NCBI RefSeq assembly: GCF_000372865.1
Contig: NZ_KB889965.1
Location: 951,902 to 1,015,901 of the forward strand
DNA from: Methylosarcina fibrata AML-C10
GTDB taxonomy: Bacteria; Pseudomonadota; Gammaproteobacteria; Methylococcales; Methylomonadaceae
Length of the DNA stretch: 64,000 bases
Reading direction: 5' to 3'
The position numbers and the translations under genes are program-made. This document shows, one piece after another, positions 46,688 through 55,546 of the stretch. A model generated the notes under the pieces. The model was not told where the DNA came from and ran no database searches. It saw nothing but the letters and a program-made list of their open reading frames with translations. Every line of letters starts with the position of its first letter. The stretch's first letter is position 1.

Positions 46688-47362
46688 GTGAAAAATGCAC
46701 TCAGCGCTTTTATTTTTCTGCTGTCAGCCTTCGCTTCGGCGGAAGCCAGAACGGTCTATGTCACCGACACCATCAATTTATCGCTGCGCAGCGAAGAGAG
46801 CGAAAAAGGCAAAGTGTTAAAACTTCTGCCGACCGGCACGCCGCTCACCGTGATCTCGGAAAACAAAAAAACCGGTTTTTCCCGCGTACGACTGGAAAAC
46901 GGCCAGGAAGGCTACTTTCCGACCCGCAATCTGATGAAGGATCCGCCCAGCCGTTTTCAACTGGAAGCCGCCAACAAAAGCATGGGATCGCTGCAAATGG
47001 AAAACGCCCGGCTGAAATCCGAACTGGAATCGATCAAACAATCCATAACGCCGAATACGTCTCTCGAGCAATCGCTGGCGGCGGAGCGCGACCAATTGCA
47101 GCGGGAACTTTCCGATCTGAAAAAAACCGCCGCCAACAGCATACAGATAAAAGAGGAACGGGACGAGCTGCAGGAACACGTAGTGAACCTCGAACGTGAA
47201 CTCGAACAATTCAAACTCGATAATAAAGTGCTGAAAGACAGCACCGAGCAGGACTGGTTTCTCTACGGAGGCGCCGTCGCTTTTACCGGCGTGCTTCTGG
47301 GCTTTATCCTGCCGAGAATCGGATGGCGCCGCAAATCCGGAGGCTGGGATACCTTTCGCTGA
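46688..47362 (+). CDS. SH3-domain, coiled-coil membrane-anchored protein (TIGR04211/YgiM type)
   Basis: 224 residues with a GTG start at 46688 and a signal peptide (NALSAFIFLLSAFASAEA). The bacterial SH3 domain is RTVYVTDTINLSLRSEESEK to YFPTRNLMKDPP (about 20-90). A long coiled coil (about 95-190, rich in Glu/Lys/Gln heptads such as ELEQFKLDNKVLK) leads to one C-terminal membrane helix (WFLYGGAVAFTGVLLGFILP) and a basic tail. It matches the YgiM-like TIGR04211 family; the function in the envelope is unknown. It is 43 bp behind argF. Confidence 0.85.
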   Translation: MKNALSAFIFLLSAFASAEARTVYVTDTINLSLRSEESEKGKVLKLLPTGTPLTVISENKKTGFSRVRLENGQEGYFPTRNLMKDPPSRFQLEAANKSMGSLQMENARLKSELESIKQSITPNTSLEQSLAAERDQLQRELSDLKKTAANSIQIKEERDELQEHVVNLERELEQFKLDNKVLKDSTEQDWFLYGGAVAFTGVLLGFILPRIGWRRKSGGWDTFR

Positions 47363-47426
47363 AGCCGGCCGCTGCGGCAGCCCGGATAGAACTATTTTTT
47401 CAATTTTTTACCAGGACAGGATTTAA

Positions 47427-49124
47427 ATGACTCAATCAGGTGACCCCAAGACCCGCACCTATTCCTCCCAAGTTGTCGACGGCATGGAACGTGCGCCCAG
47501 CCGCGCGATGCTGCATGCCGTCGGCTTCACCAACGAAGATTTCAAAAAACCGCAAATCGGCATTGCTTCCACCTGGAGCATGGTCACGCCCTGCAACATG
47601 CACATCAATAAACTGGCCGACAACGCGGCGCGCGGCGTCGATCAGACCGGCGGCAAGGCCGTGATCTTCAACACGATCACGATCTCGGACGGCATCTCGA
47701 TGGGCACCGAAGGCATGAAATATTCGCTGGTGTCGCGCGAAGTGATCGCCGATTCGATCGAAACGGTCGTCGGCTGCCAGGGCTTCGACGGCATCGTCGC
47801 GATCGGCGGCTGCGACAAGAACATGCCCGGCTGCATGATCGCCCTGTCCCGTTTGAACCGTCCGGCCATTTTCGTTTACGGCGGCACCATTCTGCCGGGC
47901 TGTCACAAGGACAAAAAACTCGACGTCGTCTCGGTGTTCGAAGCGGTCGGCGCCAGAGCCAACAACAAGATCGACGACGCCGAACTCGCCGCGATCGAAG
48001 CCAAAGCGATTCCGGGTGCCGGCTCCTGTGGCGGCATGTACACTGCCAACACGATGGCTTCCGCGATCGAAGCCTTGGGCATGAGTCTGCCGAACAGCTC
48101 CGCTCAGGCAGCCGTTTCCGAGGACAAGCGTCTCGACTGCGAACGCGCGGGCGCGGCGGTTCTGGAACTGTTGAAAAAAGGCATCAAGCCGCGCGACATC
48201 ATGACCAAAGAAGCGTTCGAAAACGCGATCACGGTGGTCATCGCGCTCGGCGGCTCGACCAATGCGGTGCTGCATCTTCTGGCGATGGCCAATGCGGCCG
48301 GCGTCGATCTGACGCTGGACGATTTTACCCGAATCGGCAAAAACGTGCCGATGGTTGCCGACCTGAAGCCGAGCGGCCGCTATCAAATGGCCGAACTGAT
48401 CGAGATCGGCGGCATTCAGCCGCTGATGAAGGAACTGCTGGACCGCGGCCTCTTGCACGGCCACTGCCTGACCGTCACCGGCAAGACGCTGGCCGAAAAC
48501 CTGGCCGACGTCAAACCTTATCCCGAAGGCCAGGATATGATCCATCCACTGGACCAGCCGATCAAAAAAGACAGCCATCTGGTCGTTTTGTACGGCAACC
48601 TCGCCGCCGAAGGCGCGGTCGCCAAGATCACCGGCAAGGAAGGTCTGGTATTCACCGGCAAGGCGAAAGTTTTCGACGCCGAGGAGCAGGCTTTGCAGGC
48701 GATCCTGAACGGAGACATCGTCAAGGGCGACGTCATCGTGATCCGCTACGAAGGCCCGAAAGGCGGTCCCGGCATGCGGGAAATGCTCTCCCCGACTTCG
48801 GCGGTCATGGGCAAGGGGCTCGGCAAGGAGGTCGCCTTGATCACCGACGGCCGCTTTTCCGGGGGCACCCACGGCTTCGTGGTCGGGCACATCACTCCGG
48901 AAGCCTACACCGGCGGCGCGCTGGCGATCGTGCAAAACGGCGACGAGATCACGATCGACGCCGAAACCCGCCAATTGACGCTGCACGTGAACGAACACGA
49001 AATCGCGCGTCGTTTCGACAAATGGAAACAGCCGGCGCCGCGTTATACCCGGGGAGTTCTGGCGAAATACGCCAAGTTGGTCAGCTCGGCTTCGAAAGGC
49101 GCAGTGACGGATAATTTGGATTGA
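47427..49124 (+). CDS. ilvD: Dihydroxy-acid dehydratase
   Basis: 565 residues, normal length. Cluster and active-site segments: [38 protein letters not shown] (Cys ligands of the Fe-S cluster), [20 protein letters not shown] and the C-terminal [19 protein letters not shown] with [20 protein letters not shown]. It makes the 2-keto acids in valine, leucine and isoleucine synthesis. Its G+C-rich codon use contrasts sharply with the gene that follows 4 bp later. Confidence 0.96.
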   Translation: MTQSGDPKTRTYSSQVVDGMERAPSRAMLHAVGFTNEDFKKPQIGIASTWSMVTPCNMHINKLADNAARGVDQTGGKAVIFNTITISDGISMGTEGMKYSLVSREVIADSIETVVGCQGFDGIVAIGGCDKNMPGCMIALSRLNRPAIFVYGGTILPGCHKDKKLDVVSVFEAVGARANNKIDDAELAAIEAKAIPGAGSCGGMYTANTMASAIEALGMSLPNSSAQAAVSEDKRLDCERAGAAVLELLKKGIKPRDIMTKEAFENAITVVIALGGSTNAVLHLLAMANAAGVDLTLDDFTRIGKNVPMVADLKPSGRYQMAELIEIGGIQPLMKELLDRGLLHGHCLTVTGKTLAENLADVKPYPEGQDMIHPLDQPIKKDSHLVVLYGNLAAEGAVAKITGKEGLVFTGKAKVFDAEEQALQAILNGDIVKGDVIVIRYEGPKGGPGMREMLSPTSAVMGKGLGKEVALITDGRFSGGTHGFVVGHITPEAYTGGALAIVQNGDEITIDAETRQLTLHVNEHEIARRFDKWKQPAPRYTRGVLAKYAKLVSSASKGAVTDNLD

Positions 49125-49128
49125 ATAA

Positions 49129-50061
49129 ATGCCACTTTTTGAAATGTCGGGGCAAAATCTGGTTCCGATTGAACAGACAAATTTCTCCGTTGAGAAGGAG
49201 TTGCAAAATTTAATTGAGAGAAATCTCGGATCTGTTTTCAACTGCCGTTTCGTGGCCTCGGAGTTTTCGACTGGTACGCTGCATGCTGGGCGCATAGACA
49301 GTCTCGCACTGTCTGAGGATAATAACCCAGTTATTATCGAGTACAAAAAGGTTGAATCATCTGAACTGATTAATCAAAGTCTCTACTATTTGCATTGGAT
49401 TCAAGATCACAAAGGTGATTTTGAAATTGCAGTTCAGCGAGTGCTAGGTAATGGTATAGAAGTAGATTGGTCGGATACAAGGGTTATCTGCATCGCTCCC
49501 AATTACAAGAAATATGATTTACATGCTGTTCAGGTAATGGGGGCAAATATAGAGTTATGGAAATACCGTCTCTTTAAAAATGGCTCTCTTTACCTTGAAG
49601 AAGTTTTGCAAGCAACCAAAATTCCTGCCATTGTCCAGAATATTGGTAAGAATCCGATTATGGTTGAAGCGGGAAAGAAAGCTGCGCAAATACGCGCCAC
49701 GGCAACGTACACTTTTGATGAGCATCTAGAAGAAAAGCCAAATAATATTCAAGCCCTCATGCATACTATCCGCGAATTCATCGTAGGAATTGATCCTGCT
49801 ATTGAGGAAGTTCCAAAGAAATTCTATGTTGCCTACAAAATTTCACAAAACATTGTATGCATGGAACCGCAAAGCCGAAACATCAAGCTTTTCCTAAAGC
49901 TAAGTCCAGCAGACGTTAAGTCTCCGCCTAAGTCTTACCGTGATGTTACAAAAATCGGCCATTATGGAACAGGAGATTCCGAGTTCACGATAGGTACCGA
50001 GGATGAATTCGAAAAAGTTAAACCCTATATCGAGTTAACATACAACAAGGTTGGCGGATAA
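49129..50061 (+). CDS. DUF5655/NucS-like putative nuclease
   Basis: 310 residues. The N-terminal part reads NFSVEKELQNLIERNLGSVF then RIDSLALSEDNNPVIIEYKK: the Asp-(x)n-Glu-x-Lys arrangement of a PD-(D/E)xK nuclease, like NucS-type proteins. The C-terminal part (FYVAYKISQNIVCMEPQSRN, then KSYRDVTKIGHYGTGDSEFT) resembles DUF5655. It starts 4 bp after the ilvD stop, but codon use is A+T-rich and unlike ilvD or argA, so it was likely acquired. It may be a defence or DNA-repair gene; no partner beyond the HicBA pair is seen. Confidence 0.75.
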   Translation: MPLFEMSGQNLVPIEQTNFSVEKELQNLIERNLGSVFNCRFVASEFSTGTLHAGRIDSLALSEDNNPVIIEYKKVESSELINQSLYYLHWIQDHKGDFEIAVQRVLGNGIEVDWSDTRVICIAPNYKKYDLHAVQVMGANIELWKYRLFKNGSLYLEEVLQATKIPAIVQNIGKNPIMVEAGKKAAQIRATATYTFDEHLEEKPNNIQALMHTIREFIVGIDPAIEEVPKKFYVAYKISQNIVCMEPQSRNIKLFLKLSPADVKSPPKSYRDVTKIGHYGTGDSEFTIGTEDEFEKVKPYIELTYNKVGG

Positions 50062-50190
50062 CATTTCTAACACAGAGCTGATCTGTTGATTAGGTTACGC
50101 GTTAGCCGTAACCAAACATATTGAAGCTGCAAATGTCATGTTACGGCAAACACTAACCTCCTAAAAACTTTCTTTCAAGAGGCCAACTCC

Positions 50191-50397
50191 ATGAATTTCC
50201 ACATTGAATACGAACGCGAAGAGGATGGCCGCTGGCTAGCCGAAGTGCCCGAAATTCCCGGCGCGATGGCTTACGGCACAACGGCCGATGAGGCGATGGG
50301 CAAAGCGGAAGCGTTGATGCTTCGAATACTTGCAGAACAAATTGAAACCGGCGAAAGCCGTCCGATGCCGATAACGATCGAACTAGCTACACCGTGA
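50191..50397 (+). CDS. hicB: HicB-family antitoxin
   Basis: 68 residues. NFHIEYEREEDGRWLAEVPE, IPGAMAYGTTADEAMGKAEA is the partial RNase H-like HicB fold; no separate DNA-binding domain is attached. HicB neutralises the HicA toxin. The HicA start (GTG) overlaps its stop region by 4 bases, so the two are translated together, with antitoxin first. The DNA upstream (50062-50190) should hold the promoter. Confidence 0.85.
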   Translation: MNFHIEYEREEDGRWLAEVPEIPGAMAYGTTADEAMGKAEALMLRILAEQIETGESRPMPITIELATP

Positions 50398-50606
50398 GCC
50401 AATGGCCTTCGGCTAAAGCCAAACGGGTTTTGGCGGCTTTAATGCATATCGGCTGGGAAATAAAGCGGCAGTCAGGCTCACACCGGACGCTAATTAGGAA
50501 AGACTGGCCCGATTTTGTATTCGCTTTTCACGACAATGAAGAAATAGGCCCACGGATGCTTGCTCGCATCGCCAAACATACCGGATTAAAACCGGAAGAC
50601 TTATAA
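50394..50606 (+). CDS. hicA: HicA-family toxin
   Basis: 70 residues, GTG start. The dsRBD-like fold has the catalytic His in IKRQSGSHRTLIRKD and the ending FAFHDNEEIGPRMLARIAKH. HicA cleaves mRNA independently of the ribosome and stops growth unless bound by HicB. It overlaps hicB by 4 bases. Together with the DUF5655 gene it makes a foreign-looking insert between ilvD and argA. Confidence 0.85.
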   Translation: MSQWPSAKAKRVLAALMHIGWEIKRQSGSHRTLIRKDWPDFVFAFHDNEEIGPRMLARIAKHTGLKPEDL

Positions 50607-50640
50607 TTTTTATCTTCGCATTCTCGACAAAACTCCTTTG

Positions 50641-51957
50641 ATGGTATCCAATCAATCCTTCGTCAACTGGTTCAGAGACTCCTCTCCCTACATCCATTCG
50701 CACCGGAATAAGACCTTCGTGATCAATTTCGGCGGCGAGGCGCTGCTCGACCCCGACTTCGACCATCTGGTGCACGATTTCGCGCTGCTGAAAAGCCTGG
50801 GCATTCGTCTGGTGCTGGTGCACGGGATCCGACCTCAGATCGACGAGCGGCTGCAAAAACTGGACGCCCCTGCCCTGTTTCACAAAAACCTCCGAATCAC
50901 CAGCGATCTAGCCTTGCAATGCGTCAAGGAAGCGGCCGGGACCGCACGCGTGGAAATCGAAGCACTGCTGTCGCTGGGACTCGCGAATACGCCGATGGCG
51001 GGTTACGGGTTACGGGTTGCTTCCGGCAATTTCGTGACGGCCAAACCGATCGGCGTAATCGACGGCGTCGATTACGGCCACACCGGCGAAGTCCGCCGCA
51101 TCGACGGAGCGGCGATCAGCCGGCAGCTCGATCAGGATGCGATCGTGCTGATTTCGCCAATCGGCTATTCGCCGAGCGGCGAGGTTTTCAATTTGTCCGC
51201 GGAACAGGTCGCCACGCAGGTCGCGATCTCGTTGAAGGCCGAAAAGCTGATTTTCTTGACCGAGCAAGGCTTCAACTATCCCGAAAGCGGCGAGCCGATC
51301 CAACAGATGACCACCGCCGAAGCCCGCTCTTTTCTCGACCACCATCCCGACCTTCCGAATACCGTCAGCCTGCCGCTGAAGGCCGCGATCCAGAGTTCGA
51401 ACGCAGGAGTCGGCCGGATCCATTTGATCGACCGGAGAACCGACGGCGCCTTATTGCTCGAATTGTTCACCCGCAACGGCATCGGCACATTGGTCAGCGA
51501 AGCTCCTTTCGAGGACATCCGGTCGGCTACTCTGGACGATATCGGCGGCATCCTGGAACTGATCAAACCGCTGGAGCTGCAAGGCATTCTGGCCAAACGG
51601 ACACGAGAAAAAATCGAAACGGAAATCGCCGATTACATTGTCATCGAACGGGACGGGTTAATTATCGGCTGTACCGCGCTTCATGCGCATCGGCACGGTC
51701 ATTTCGGGGCAATCGCCTGCCTGGCCGTCCATCCCGGCTACCGGGGCGGAGCCCGGGGCAACCGCATGCTGGAACATGCCTACCGCAAAGCGAAAAAACT
51801 GGCTCTTAAAAAACTGTATGTGTTATCGACCCAGACCGCACACTGGTTTATCGAACGTGGATTTCAGCCGACCGATTTCAACCACCTGCCCGAGCCGTTA
51901 AAAATCCTTTATAACCCGGAAAGAAACTCGAAAATTCTGGTCAGAGACATTGAATAG
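50641..51957 (+). CDS. argA: N-acetylglutamate synthase (amino-acid kinase + GNAT)
   Basis: 438 residues from the ATG at 50641. The N-terminal amino-acid-kinase domain (KTFVINFGGEALLDPDFDHL, LVHGIRPQIDERLQKL) senses arginine; the C-terminal GNAT domain (about 300-438) has HFGAIACLAVHPGYRGGARG as acetyl-CoA loop and LKKLYVLSTQTAHWFIERGF. First step of arginine synthesis, feedback-inhibited by arginine. The order ilvD-insert-argA separates it from argDF. Confidence 0.94.
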   Translation: MVSNQSFVNWFRDSSPYIHSHRNKTFVINFGGEALLDPDFDHLVHDFALLKSLGIRLVLVHGIRPQIDERLQKLDAPALFHKNLRITSDLALQCVKEAAGTARVEIEALLSLGLANTPMAGYGLRVASGNFVTAKPIGVIDGVDYGHTGEVRRIDGAAISRQLDQDAIVLISPIGYSPSGEVFNLSAEQVATQVAISLKAEKLIFLTEQGFNYPESGEPIQQMTTAEARSFLDHHPDLPNTVSLPLKAAIQSSNAGVGRIHLIDRRTDGALLLELFTRNGIGTLVSEAPFEDIRSATLDDIGGILELIKPLELQGILAKRTREKIETEIADYIVIERDGLIIGCTALHAHRHGHFGAIACLAVHPGYRGGARGNRMLEHAYRKAKKLALKKLYVLSTQTAHWFIERGFQPTDFNHLPEPLKILYNPERNSKILVRDIE

Positions 51958-51978
51958 GAATTGAGGAAAAGTCCGCCG

Positions 51979-52773
51979 ATGAATTCTGTTGCTCGCGCTG
52001 CTTCCATTCTGCAGGTGACCGATCCGCACATCATGCCTGCTCCCGGCGAAAAATTTTACGGGCTCGATACCGACCGGACGTTTCGCGCCGTATTGGAGCA
52101 GGCTTTTGCCGAAAACACGACCATCGATTTGATTTTGCTTACCGGCGATCTGATGCAGGAACCCAGCCTTTCGGGCTACCAAAGGATCCTAACAATGCTT
52201 GAGGATTTTCCTGTCCCCTGCGTATGCCTCCCCGGCAACCATGACGACTACCGGCTCATGCAGCAAGTTTTGAATGAAGGAAACATACGCTGCGAGTCAC
52301 GTTTATTTTTGAACAACTGGCAAATTCTCTGTCTGAACAGCCAGGTACCGGGTTATCCTGGAGGGCATCTCGAGGCGCGGGAGTTAGCCTTCATGGAAGA
52401 TTGCTTAAGCAAAAATCCAGATCATCCGACCCTGATCGCCGTGCACCACCACTGCCTGAAAATCGACAGCGACTGGATGGACACCATGATGATCGACAAC
52501 AGCCGGGATTTTTTGTCGTTAGCCGCCAAATATCCTCAGGTAAAGGCCGTCATCTGCGGCCATGTGCATCAAGCGGTGGATTGCCGGTTCGAATCGATCC
52601 GAATCCTCAGTGCGCCTTCGACCTGCATCCAGTTTACGCCGGCCAGCCGGGAGTTCAGCATCGACGATACCGCCCCCGGTTACCGCATGATCGATCTGTA
52701 CGCCGACGGCAGCATGGACACAAGCGTAGGCTATTTAAGACCGGCCGGCCGTGAATCCGAACCCGGCAGGTAA
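51979..52773 (+). CDS. cpdA: 3',5'-cyclic-AMP phosphodiesterase CpdA-like
   Basis: 264 residues from the ATG at 51979. Metallophosphoesterase of the class III CpdA type: ILQVTDPHIM (motif 1), LILLTGDLMQEPS (motif 2), CLPGNHDDYRLM (motif 3), TLIAVHHHCLKI and VICGHVHQAVDC (C-terminal His motifs). Degrades cAMP and so lowers CRP activity. Substrate is inferred from family and similarity of layout. It starts 21 bp after argA and is convergent with rppH. Confidence 0.85.
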   Translation: MNSVARAASILQVTDPHIMPAPGEKFYGLDTDRTFRAVLEQAFAENTTIDLILLTGDLMQEPSLSGYQRILTMLEDFPVPCVCLPGNHDDYRLMQQVLNEGNIRCESRLFLNNWQILCLNSQVPGYPGGHLEARELAFMEDCLSKNPDHPTLIAVHHHCLKIDSDWMDTMMIDNSRDFLSLAAKYPQVKAVICGHVHQAVDCRFESIRILSAPSTCIQFTPASREFSIDDTAPGYRMIDLYADGSMDTSVGYLRPAGRESEPGR

Positions 52774-52785
52774 TGTTCATCACGA

Positions 52786-53343
52786 TTAACGATGTTTTTT
52801 GACGCCCTTGTACGATTCCGAGACTGTTTTTTCCCTGGCCAGAAAGCCGGCTGCGCTCACCGGAACCGAATCAATGGCCAGAAGCGCGCCCAGTTCGGTC
52901 ATCGCTCTTTGATACACCTTGCGTTTAAAATAAACCACGTCGTTGAGCGGTTCCCAGTAATCCACCCACCGCCAGGTATCGAATTCCGGCTTCGGACAGC
53001 AGTCGAAACGCACGTTGGATTCATGCGTCACCAGCCGCAAGATAAACCAGATCTGTTTCTGGCCGATGCACAAAGGCATCGAATTTTTACGAATATAACG
53101 TTCGGGCAACTTGTACCGCAGCCAATAGCGCGTGCGCCCGATCACTTGAACATGCTGTTGCTGTAGCCCGGTTTCCTCCCACAATTCGCGATACATCGCT
53201 GTTTCAGGGTCTTCATCATGATTTATGCCGCCTTGAGGGAACTGCCAGGCGTTCATCCCCATTCGTTTTGCCCAAAACACGCGACCCTCGTCATTGCAAA
53301 GGATGATTCCGACGTTAGGCCGATATCCTTTAGAGTCTATCAT
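52786..53343 (-). CDS. rppH: RNA pyrophosphohydrolase (Nudix)
   Basis: 185 residues. Starts [20 protein letters not shown]; the Nudix box runs [20 protein letters not shown] and [12 protein letters not shown] before it and [19 protein letters not shown] after it are RppH-specific. It removes pyrophosphate from 5' ends of mRNA, starting decay by RNase E. No ptsP follows, unlike in enterics. Confidence 0.94.
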   Translation of the reverse strand: MIDSKGYRPNVGIILCNDEGRVFWAKRMGMNAWQFPQGGINHDEDPETAMYRELWEETGLQQQHVQVIGRTRYWLRYKLPERYIRKNSMPLCIGQKQIWFILRLVTHESNVRFDCCPKPEFDTWRWVDYWEPLNDVVYFKRKVYQRAMTELGALLAIDSVPVSAAGFLAREKTVSESYKGVKKHR

Positions 53344-53502
53344 GTTAAAACCTGCATCTTGTATCCTGCCCGCTCCCGATCCCGTCTATGATAAAATGAT
53401 CGGGAGAAGGCCGATTGAAAAAAATTAGTATCTCATTGTTCCATAATTTTTCTTTAGTTTCCATAGAGTTTTATTCTTTTTATTATTTTAACCGGGATTA
53501 TT

Positions 53503-54189
53503 GTGAGTTTAGCGATTTTTGATCTGGACAATACGTTAATAGCAGACGACAGCGACTATCTGTGGGGCCAATTTCTTGTCGATCAGGGCATCGTGGACAA
53601 GCATCAGTATGAAGCGGCAAACGCCCGGTTTTACGAAGATTACAAACAAGGCAGGCTCGATATTGTCGAATTTCTGCGTTTTTCGCTACGGCCCTTAACC
53701 CTGCACGCCCCCCGGCAGCTCTTTGCCTGGCGAGACCGGTTCGTATCGGAAATCATCACGCCGATCCTGCTGGAGCCCGCCCGTGAACTCATTGCCAAAC
53801 ATAAAAGTCGAGGGGACACGCTGCTAGTCATCACCGCCACCAACCGCTTCGTTACCGAGCCCATCGTCAAGTTGTACGGCATTGACCACTTGCTGGCGAC
53901 TCCGCCCGAATTTGTCGACGGACGGTATACCGGAAACTTCGTCGGGGAACCCTGCTTTCAGGAAGGCAAGGTCAGGCTGTTGCAGCAATGGCTCGAAGAC
54001 AACCGGGAAACAATGAACGACAGTTGGTTTTACAGCGATTCTCACAACGACCTACCGTTGCTGAACAGGGTGGACCATGCGGTGGCGGTCGATCCGGACG
54101 AAAAATTGAAAGCTCACGCCCGGAAAGCCGGCTGGCCCATCATCAGTTTGCGCAACGGGATCTGCCCCACCGATCATTTTCATAAATGA
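53503..54189 (+). CDS. HAD-IB family phosphatase
   Basis: 228 residues with a GTG start. HAD motifs: I, LAIFDLDNTLIADDSDYLWG; II, LLVITATNRFVTEPIV; III and IV, FYSDSHNDLPLLNRVDHAVA. The layout is that of the SerB-like HAD-IB-hyp1/CicA group rather than true phosphoserine phosphatase. The substrate is unknown; candidates are phosphoserine or histidinol phosphate. It is preceded by an A+T-rich 160 bp promoter region. Confidence 0.88.
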   Translation: MSLAIFDLDNTLIADDSDYLWGQFLVDQGIVDKHQYEAANARFYEDYKQGRLDIVEFLRFSLRPLTLHAPRQLFAWRDRFVSEIITPILLEPARELIAKHKSRGDTLLVITATNRFVTEPIVKLYGIDHLLATPPEFVDGRYTGNFVGEPCFQEGKVRLLQQWLEDNRETMNDSWFYSDSHNDLPLLNRVDHAVAVDPDEKLKAHARKAGWPIISLRNGICPTDHFHK

Positions 54190-54290
54190 ACCTTTACAAA
54201 AAGCATTCATGAATTAGATTTGTTCTGTACGGGAAAGATTTTCATCGAGCCGGGCTTCGCTCCGGCCAGCCGCAATGCACAGTTATCCTT

Positions 54291-55454
54291 ATGACCCAAT
54301 CGGCCCATTCCGACTCCGACATTTCTGAAGCCGCCCCTCCCCGGCCGAAACCCAAGCGCAAAAAGACGAGTTCGGAATTCTCGGCCATCGAACCTGCCGA
54401 TAAGCCCGAACAGACGAAGCGAGCGCCACGCAAACCGAGAGCAAAAACCAGAAAAGCAAAGAAAAAACCGACACCGGCTCAGATCAGAAAAAAAATTCTG
54501 ATGCTTGCTCTCGAAATCCTGGGTCTTTCAGTCACAGCCATTTCGCTGATCATCGCGCTGTTGGGCTATTCGGCGAACCGATTTTCCGGAACCAGTTTTT
54601 TCGGCAATCTATTGCCGTTTGCGATCGGCATCCTGGTTATGGTAGTGATCACCGCACTGTTTCTGGTGGGCTGGTGGAAGCTTCGTCAATGGCTTCAGTC
54701 CCGGACTGAATTTTTAGCGCCTCTCATGGCTGCCGGCCTTGCCTTGTTGATCGGTTGGTTCGTCGTTCAGGACGAATTTGCCATGGCTTATGGAAGCTTC
54801 CGGACTTTGGTGGGGGGCAAACAGGAGGCCGGACGGGTCACCATTGCCCATCAGGTTTATGCTGCATACCGCCGGTACAATTCGGCGCAATTGCAAAAAA
54901 TGATCGTCCGGGCGAAAGCATTTCAAAAAGTCATCGAAGAAGCCGCCGGAGCCTTTGACGTCGATGTCAATCTGCTGCAGGGCATCGCCGCGACGGAATC
55001 GTCTTTTATGCCGAGAAACAGCAACGATGGGGGGCACGGCTTGTTTCAGATCACGCAAGTGCCGAAATCGATCATCAAGGAAGCGCAAACCAAACTGAAG
55101 ACGGAGAAGCTGTCGCTTGAAAATTCCCGGCATAACGCTTTCATAGCCGCCGCCACGTTCAAACACTATCTGACCGAGATGAACGACGATTTGTTTCTGG
55201 CTCTGCTTGCCTACAATATTGGTCCGGCCAACGGAGGATTGCGCTTTATCATGCAGCAATACGGCGCGTCCGATTTTACCAGCATTCAGCCCTATTTACA
55301 GACTCTGCCGCGCGACTATCCGATACGGGTTCTGTCCTATTCTCTGGCATTCCGGCTGTGGCAGGAGAAAGGCGAATTACCGGCCTATGAAGAAGGCAAC
55401 AATGCCGTTCAAGTTCAGCGGGTAGGCATTCCCGGACTGCTGCCGGATCTTTGA
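54291..55454 (+). CDS. Membrane-anchored transglycosylase (SLT) with long basic N-terminus
   Basis: 387 residues. The first 70 residues are Lys/Arg/Pro-rich (ARKPRAKTRKAKKKPTPA), disordered and cytoplasmic; membrane helices follow at about 75-100, 105-130 and 140-165. The C-terminal SLT domain has AFDVDVNLLQGIAATESSFM with the catalytic Glu, GGHGLFQITQVPKS and LLAYNIGPANGGLRF. Such an enzyme would cut peptidoglycan near a membrane complex. The polybasic tail could bind nucleic acid or acidic proteins. It has no evident pathway partner. Confidence 0.82.
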   Translation: MTQSAHSDSDISEAAPPRPKPKRKKTSSEFSAIEPADKPEQTKRAPRKPRAKTRKAKKKPTPAQIRKKILMLALEILGLSVTAISLIIALLGYSANRFSGTSFFGNLLPFAIGILVMVVITALFLVGWWKLRQWLQSRTEFLAPLMAAGLALLIGWFVVQDEFAMAYGSFRTLVGGKQEAGRVTIAHQVYAAYRRYNSAQLQKMIVRAKAFQKVIEEAAGAFDVDVNLLQGIAATESSFMPRNSNDGGHGLFQITQVPKSIIKEAQTKLKTEKLSLENSRHNAFIAAATFKHYLTEMNDDLFLALLAYNIGPANGGLRFIMQQYGASDFTSIQPYLQTLPRDYPIRVLSYSLAFRLWQEKGELPAYEEGNNAVQVQRVGIPGLLPDL

Positions 55455-55546
55455 AGGACGCTACAGAGCCCGATTGTGAAATAAAAGGGCTCCGAGCACT
55501 GTTTGGACCATTACCGGCGCAACTTTAAGTCGGCCGTAAACAAGAC

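Noticed and set aside
47436-49346. 636-codon minus-strand frame
   Set aside because: Antisense shadow of ilvD caused by G+C-rich codon bias.
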